Shown piece by piece: positions 61,352 through 64,000 of a stretch of 64,000 nucleotides of DNA. The stretch is taken from positions 434,001-498,000 of the forward strand of contig NZ_AUCR01000001.1 in assembly GCF_000429865.1 (NCBI RefSeq), written 5' to 3'. How positions within the stretch are numbered: the stretch's first letter is position 1; every line of letters starts with the position of its first letter. The translations under genes were made by a program, and so were the position numbers. The notes under the pieces are model-generated. The model was not told where the DNA came from. It searched no databases and saw only the letters and a program-made list of their open reading frames with translations. Origin of the DNA: Cucumibacter marinus DSM 18995 (GTDB taxonomy: Bacteria > Pseudomonadota > Alphaproteobacteria > Rhizobiales > Devosiaceae).

Positions 61352-63208
61352 GTGTTCCGTTTTTTCGAAAACCTCATCAAGCCGTTCGACGACGAACGGC
61401 CCTTTACCCCGACGCAGAACCGAACCCGTTTCGTCTGGCAGGCGCTCAGGCCCTTCTGGCCGATTCTGCTGGCAAGTGCGGTCCTGACGGCGATCAGCAC
61501 AGCGATTGAATTGTGGCTCATCGATTTCGGCGGGCGGCTGGTCTCCATGCTGGCGGAAACATCGCCGGAAGCGGTCTGGCAAACCCATGGCTGGCAGCTC
61601 ATCGCCGCAGCCGTGCTGGTGCTCGTGATCCGTCCCCTGCCCGGCTTCTTGAAAGAAGCGCTCGACGATATCGGCTTTCTGCCCAATGCCGTGACCAGCG
61701 CACGGTGGCTGACCCATCGCCATGTGGTGGGTCAGTCGGTCGGCTGGTTCCGCGAGGACATGACCGGCCGCATCGTGCAGCGGGTGATGCAGGCGGGACT
61801 GATCTCGGTCCATATCGCCTATATGCTGGTGCACACCGTGATCTCGGTTGGCTTTTACACCATCGGCTCACTGTGGCTGCTCTCGTCCTACGATGCCCGG
61901 CTCACGGTCCCATTGCTGGTGTGGATCGTGGTCTATGGGGCGCTAATGGTCTATGCCGTGCCCCGCGCAGAGAAGCGCTCCGAGCGCTTCCAGGCGGCCC
62001 ATGCCGGGTTGATCGGCGTGCTCAACGATACTTATGGCAATATCGACAGCATCAAGCTCTATGCCAACTCACGGCAAGAAGAGCGGGCCACGCGCCGGGC
62101 CCTCGACCGTTTCCGCCGTGGCATGTTCCTGCATCAACGCCTCGAGGTGACGATCAATGCCTCGATGATCGTACTGTCGAGCCTCTTGATCGTGGGGCTG
62201 GTGGGTACCGCGATCTATCTCTGGGAGGCAGGCGAAGCCCCGCTCGGCCTCATTGCCACCGCCCTGGCACTGAGCTTCCGGTTCACGCCGATGGCCGAAT
62301 GGCTACTCGATGCCGTCACAGGCCTGTTCGTTTCCATGGGTGCGCTCAAGGATGCGCTGAGCTCCGTCGGACAACCCCATGAGATCGCCGATACACCGGA
62401 CGCCAAACCACTCACCGTTGCCGGCGGTGCAGTGACCATCCGCAGGCTGTCCCATGGCTATGGCAAGTCGATCGCCGCGCTCGACGGCATCGATCTCGAC
62501 ATTGCCGCGGGCGAGAAGATCGGCCTGGTGGGCCCTTCCGGCGCTGGCAAATCGACCCTGGTGAACCTGATCCTGCGCTTCTACGAGGCAGAGAACGGAA
62601 CCATCGAGATCGACGGGCAGAATATCCGCGAGGTCACGCAGGACAGCCTGCGCCGCCAGATTGCCATGGTTACCCAGGACGCTGCGCTGCTGCACCGCTC
62701 GGTGCGGGCCAATATCGCCTTCGGCAATCGGGATGCCAGTCTCGCCGAAATCGAGGCTGCGGCAGCCAAGGCACAAGCGGCCGATTTCATCCCCGACCTT
62801 GCGGACCGGGAGGGGCGGACTGGCTATTCGGCCCATGTCGGGGAACGCGGGGTCAAGCTGTCCGGCGGCCAGCGACAGCGCATTGCCCTCGCCCGGGCCG
62901 TTCTCAAGGATGCGCCGATCCTCATTCTCGATGAAGCGACCTCAGCCCTTGATTCCGAATCCGAGGCGGCGGTTCAGGCCGCACTGGCCACGCTGATGGA
63001 AGGCAAGACGGTGATCGCCATTGCGCACCGGCTTTCAACCATTGCCCGCATGGACCGGATCGTGGTGCTCGATCAGGGCCGGATCGTCGAACAGGGCAGC
63101 CATGGCGAGCTCCTCGCTGCCAACGGGCTCTATGCCCGCCTCTGGGCGCGGCAGTCGGGCGGATTTTTCGGGATCGAAGAACGCGAAGAAGAAAGCCCGC
63201 CGGCATAA
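61352..63208 (+). CDS. ABC exporter, fused membrane and ATPase domains
   Basis: A 618-residue half-transporter that should act as a dimer. The N-terminal ~330 residues form a six-helix exporter domain. The ATPase domain is complete: Walker A GPSGAGKSTLVNLILRF, Q-loop MVTQDAALLH, signature LSGGQRQRIALARAV, Walker B ILILDEATSALD, H-loop IAIAHRLSTIA. It resembles MsbA/lipid-A- or multidrug-type exporters, but the substrate is not evident. The start is a GTG behind GGAGG. A terminator hairpin overlaps its stop codon. Confidence 0.93.
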   Translation: MFRFFENLIKPFDDERPFTPTQNRTRFVWQALRPFWPILLASAVLTAISTAIELWLIDFGGRLVSMLAETSPEAVWQTHGWQLIAAAVLVLVIRPLPGFLKEALDDIGFLPNAVTSARWLTHRHVVGQSVGWFREDMTGRIVQRVMQAGLISVHIAYMLVHTVISVGFYTIGSLWLLSSYDARLTVPLLVWIVVYGALMVYAVPRAEKRSERFQAAHAGLIGVLNDTYGNIDSIKLYANSRQEERATRRALDRFRRGMFLHQRLEVTINASMIVLSSLLIVGLVGTAIYLWEAGEAPLGLIATALALSFRFTPMAEWLLDAVTGLFVSMGALKDALSSVGQPHEIADTPDAKPLTVAGGAVTIRRLSHGYGKSIAALDGIDLDIAAGEKIGLVGPSGAGKSTLVNLILRFYEAENGTIEIDGQNIREVTQDSLRRQIAMVTQDAALLHRSVRANIAFGNRDASLAEIEAAAAKAQAADFIPDLADREGRTGYSAHVGERGVKLSGGQRQRIALARAVLKDAPILILDEATSALDSESEAAVQAALATLMEGKTVIAIAHRLSTIARMDRIVVLDQGRIVEQGSHGELLAANGLYARLWARQSGGFFGIEEREEESPPA

Positions 63209-63217
63209 CCGGCGGGC
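63195..63217. terminator. Bidirectional terminator overlapping the ABC exporter stop codon
   Basis: GCCCGCCGG (63195-63203) pairs with CCGGCGGGC (63209-63217); the TAA stop (63206-63208) lies in the 5-nt loop. CCTTTCG follows on the forward strand and TTTCTTCTTC on the reverse, so it can end both the ABC exporter and the convergent aminotransferase transcripts. Confidence 0.8.
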
Positions 63218-63243
63218 CTTTCGAATACTGCGGTGTTTGGCGT

Positions 63244-64000
63244 CTAGCGCGTATTGCCGTTGAGTGGCACCACATTGCTGTCCTTGGCGTGGGTGGCGAA
63301 GAACTTTTTCACCGCCCGCGCGGCCTGGCGGATGCGCTGTTCGTTTTCGACCAGCGCGAGGCGGACATAATTGTCGCCATACTCGCCAAAGCCCACACCC
63401 GGGGCGACGGCAACACCGGCCTCGGCGACCAGCAATTTGGCGAATTCGAGCGAACCGAGATGGGCGAAGGGTTCGGGGATCGGCGCCCAGGCAAACATGG
63501 TCGCGGGGGGCGACGGGACGTCCCACCCTGCCCTTGTGAAGCTTTCGACCAGCACATCGCGACGGCTGCGATAGATCTCGCGCACATCAGCAATGCAGTC
63601 GTCCGCCCCGTTGAGCGCCGCGGCGGCGGCCACCTGGATCGGGGTGAAGGCGCCATAGTCGAGATATGACTTGACCCGTGCCAACGCCGAAATCAGCTTC
63701 TCATTGCCCACGGCGAAGCCCATGCGCCAGCCGGGCATGGAATAGGTCTTGGACAGCGAGGTGAACTCGACCGCCACGTCCATTGCCTCGGGGATCTCGA
63801 GGATCGAGGGGGGCGGGTTGCCGTCGAAATAGATCTCGGCATAGGCGAGATCGGAAAGGATGAAGATCTCGTTCTCGCGGCAATATTTGACGACCTCGCG
63901 GTAGAAATCGAGATCGGCGACATAGGCCGTCGGGTTCGAGGGGTAATTCAGGATCAGCGCGATCGGCTTGGGGATCGAATGGCGCACCGCACGGTCAAGC
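63244..64000 (-). CDS. PLP-dependent aminotransferase, class I/II (C-terminal part; runs off window)
   Basis: The frame is open to the window edge, so the N-terminus is missing; about 251 residues are visible. ILNYPSNPTAYVADLDFYRE, the SDLAYAEIYFDG segment, the PLP lysine in SLSKTYSMPGWRMGFAVGN and VRLALVENEQRIRQAAR place it in the AspC/AlaC/DapL-like fold-type I family. The C-terminal FGEYGDNYVRLALVEN matches the alanine/LL-diaminopimelate-like aminotransferase found immediately upstream of hom in many Rhizobiales; here three genes intervene. Substrate is uncertain. Confidence 0.9.
   Translation of the reverse strand, partial: LDRAVRHSIPKPIALILNYPSNPTAYVADLDFYREVVKYCRENEIFILSDLAYAEIYFDGNPPPSILEIPEAMDVAVEFTSLSKTYSMPGWRMGFAVGNEKLISALARVKSYLDYGAFTPIQVAAAAALNGADDCIADVREIYRSRRDVLVESFTRAGWDVPSPPATMFAWAPIPEPFAHLGSLEFAKLLVAEAGVAVAPGVGFGEYGDNYVRLALVENEQRIRQAARAVKKFFATHAKDSNVVPLNGNTR

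Overview
The window looks like a chromosomal segment of a GC-rich alphaproteobacterium of the Hyphomicrobiales (Rhizobiales), most likely a free-living Devosia/Pelagibacterium-type organism. I infer this from family content and gene order, not from a database search. The markers are: a PopZ-type polar organiser beside valS and a tolC-type gene; dgt/erpA/xth order; metC divergent from aapJQMP as in Rhizobium; an ExoR-like Sel1 protein; an NDUFS4-type complex I subunit; and hom-glpX-recJ order. Six tRNA genes are present (Cys, Asn, Pro, Arg, two Glu). I see no insertion sequence, prophage, CRISPR array or rRNA operon, so this is mainly core chromosome with a few lineage-specific insertions.

Layout. 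1-9.7 kb: Fe-S maturation (erpA), DNA repair (xth), ExoR-like regulator, ilvD, valS, popZ, tolC. 9.8-16 kb: isoaspartyl methyltransferase-like protein, tRNA-Cys, mobA, tRNA-Asn, then a soluble PAS-PAS chemoreceptor (BdlA-like) beside an MHYT-GGDEF-EAL protein. 16-28 kb: cytochrome bd-type oxidase with a 37-aa third gene, then sulfate activation and cysteine/sulfur genes (cysNC, cysD, cysK, sseA) interleaved with a photolyase, cardiolipin synthase and AlaX editing protein. 28-36 kb: general amino acid ABC transporter aapJQMP, a second AapJ-like binding protein, divergent metC. 36-45 kb: small genes and tRNAs, a LacI regulator, a double cold-shock-domain protein, glyoxalase, Nudix, Pit phosphate transporter. 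45.9-53.2 kb: ECF sigma/ChrR/SDR facing an FAD oxidoreductase-DUF1365-CFA-type methyltransferase operon, with a LuxR-type regulator between. 53-64 kb: recJ, glpX, hom, then a sensor kinase, an MFS exporter and an ABC exporter before an aminotransferase that runs off the window.

How genes work together. The most coherent signal is a predicted photo-oxidative (singlet oxygen) stress regulon. The anti-sigma factor has zinc-ligand residues H6, H31, C35 and C38, the same numbering as Rhodobacter ChrR. Three separate promoters (before the sigma factor, the photolyase, and the FAD/DUF1365/CFA operon) share TGATCC, an 18-nt spacer ending in GCG, and an A/T-rich -10. DNA repair and membrane-lipid modification genes over 30 kb therefore appear to be controlled by the same sigma factor. 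A second notable locus is homoserine dehydrogenase, which carries an in-frame 66-residue extension resembling small rhizobial DNA-binding-like proteins and is preceded by a perfect inverted repeat placed inside its predicted promoter. Two intergenic hairpins 37 kb apart share a loop but have compensatory stem changes, which suggests a selected structure.
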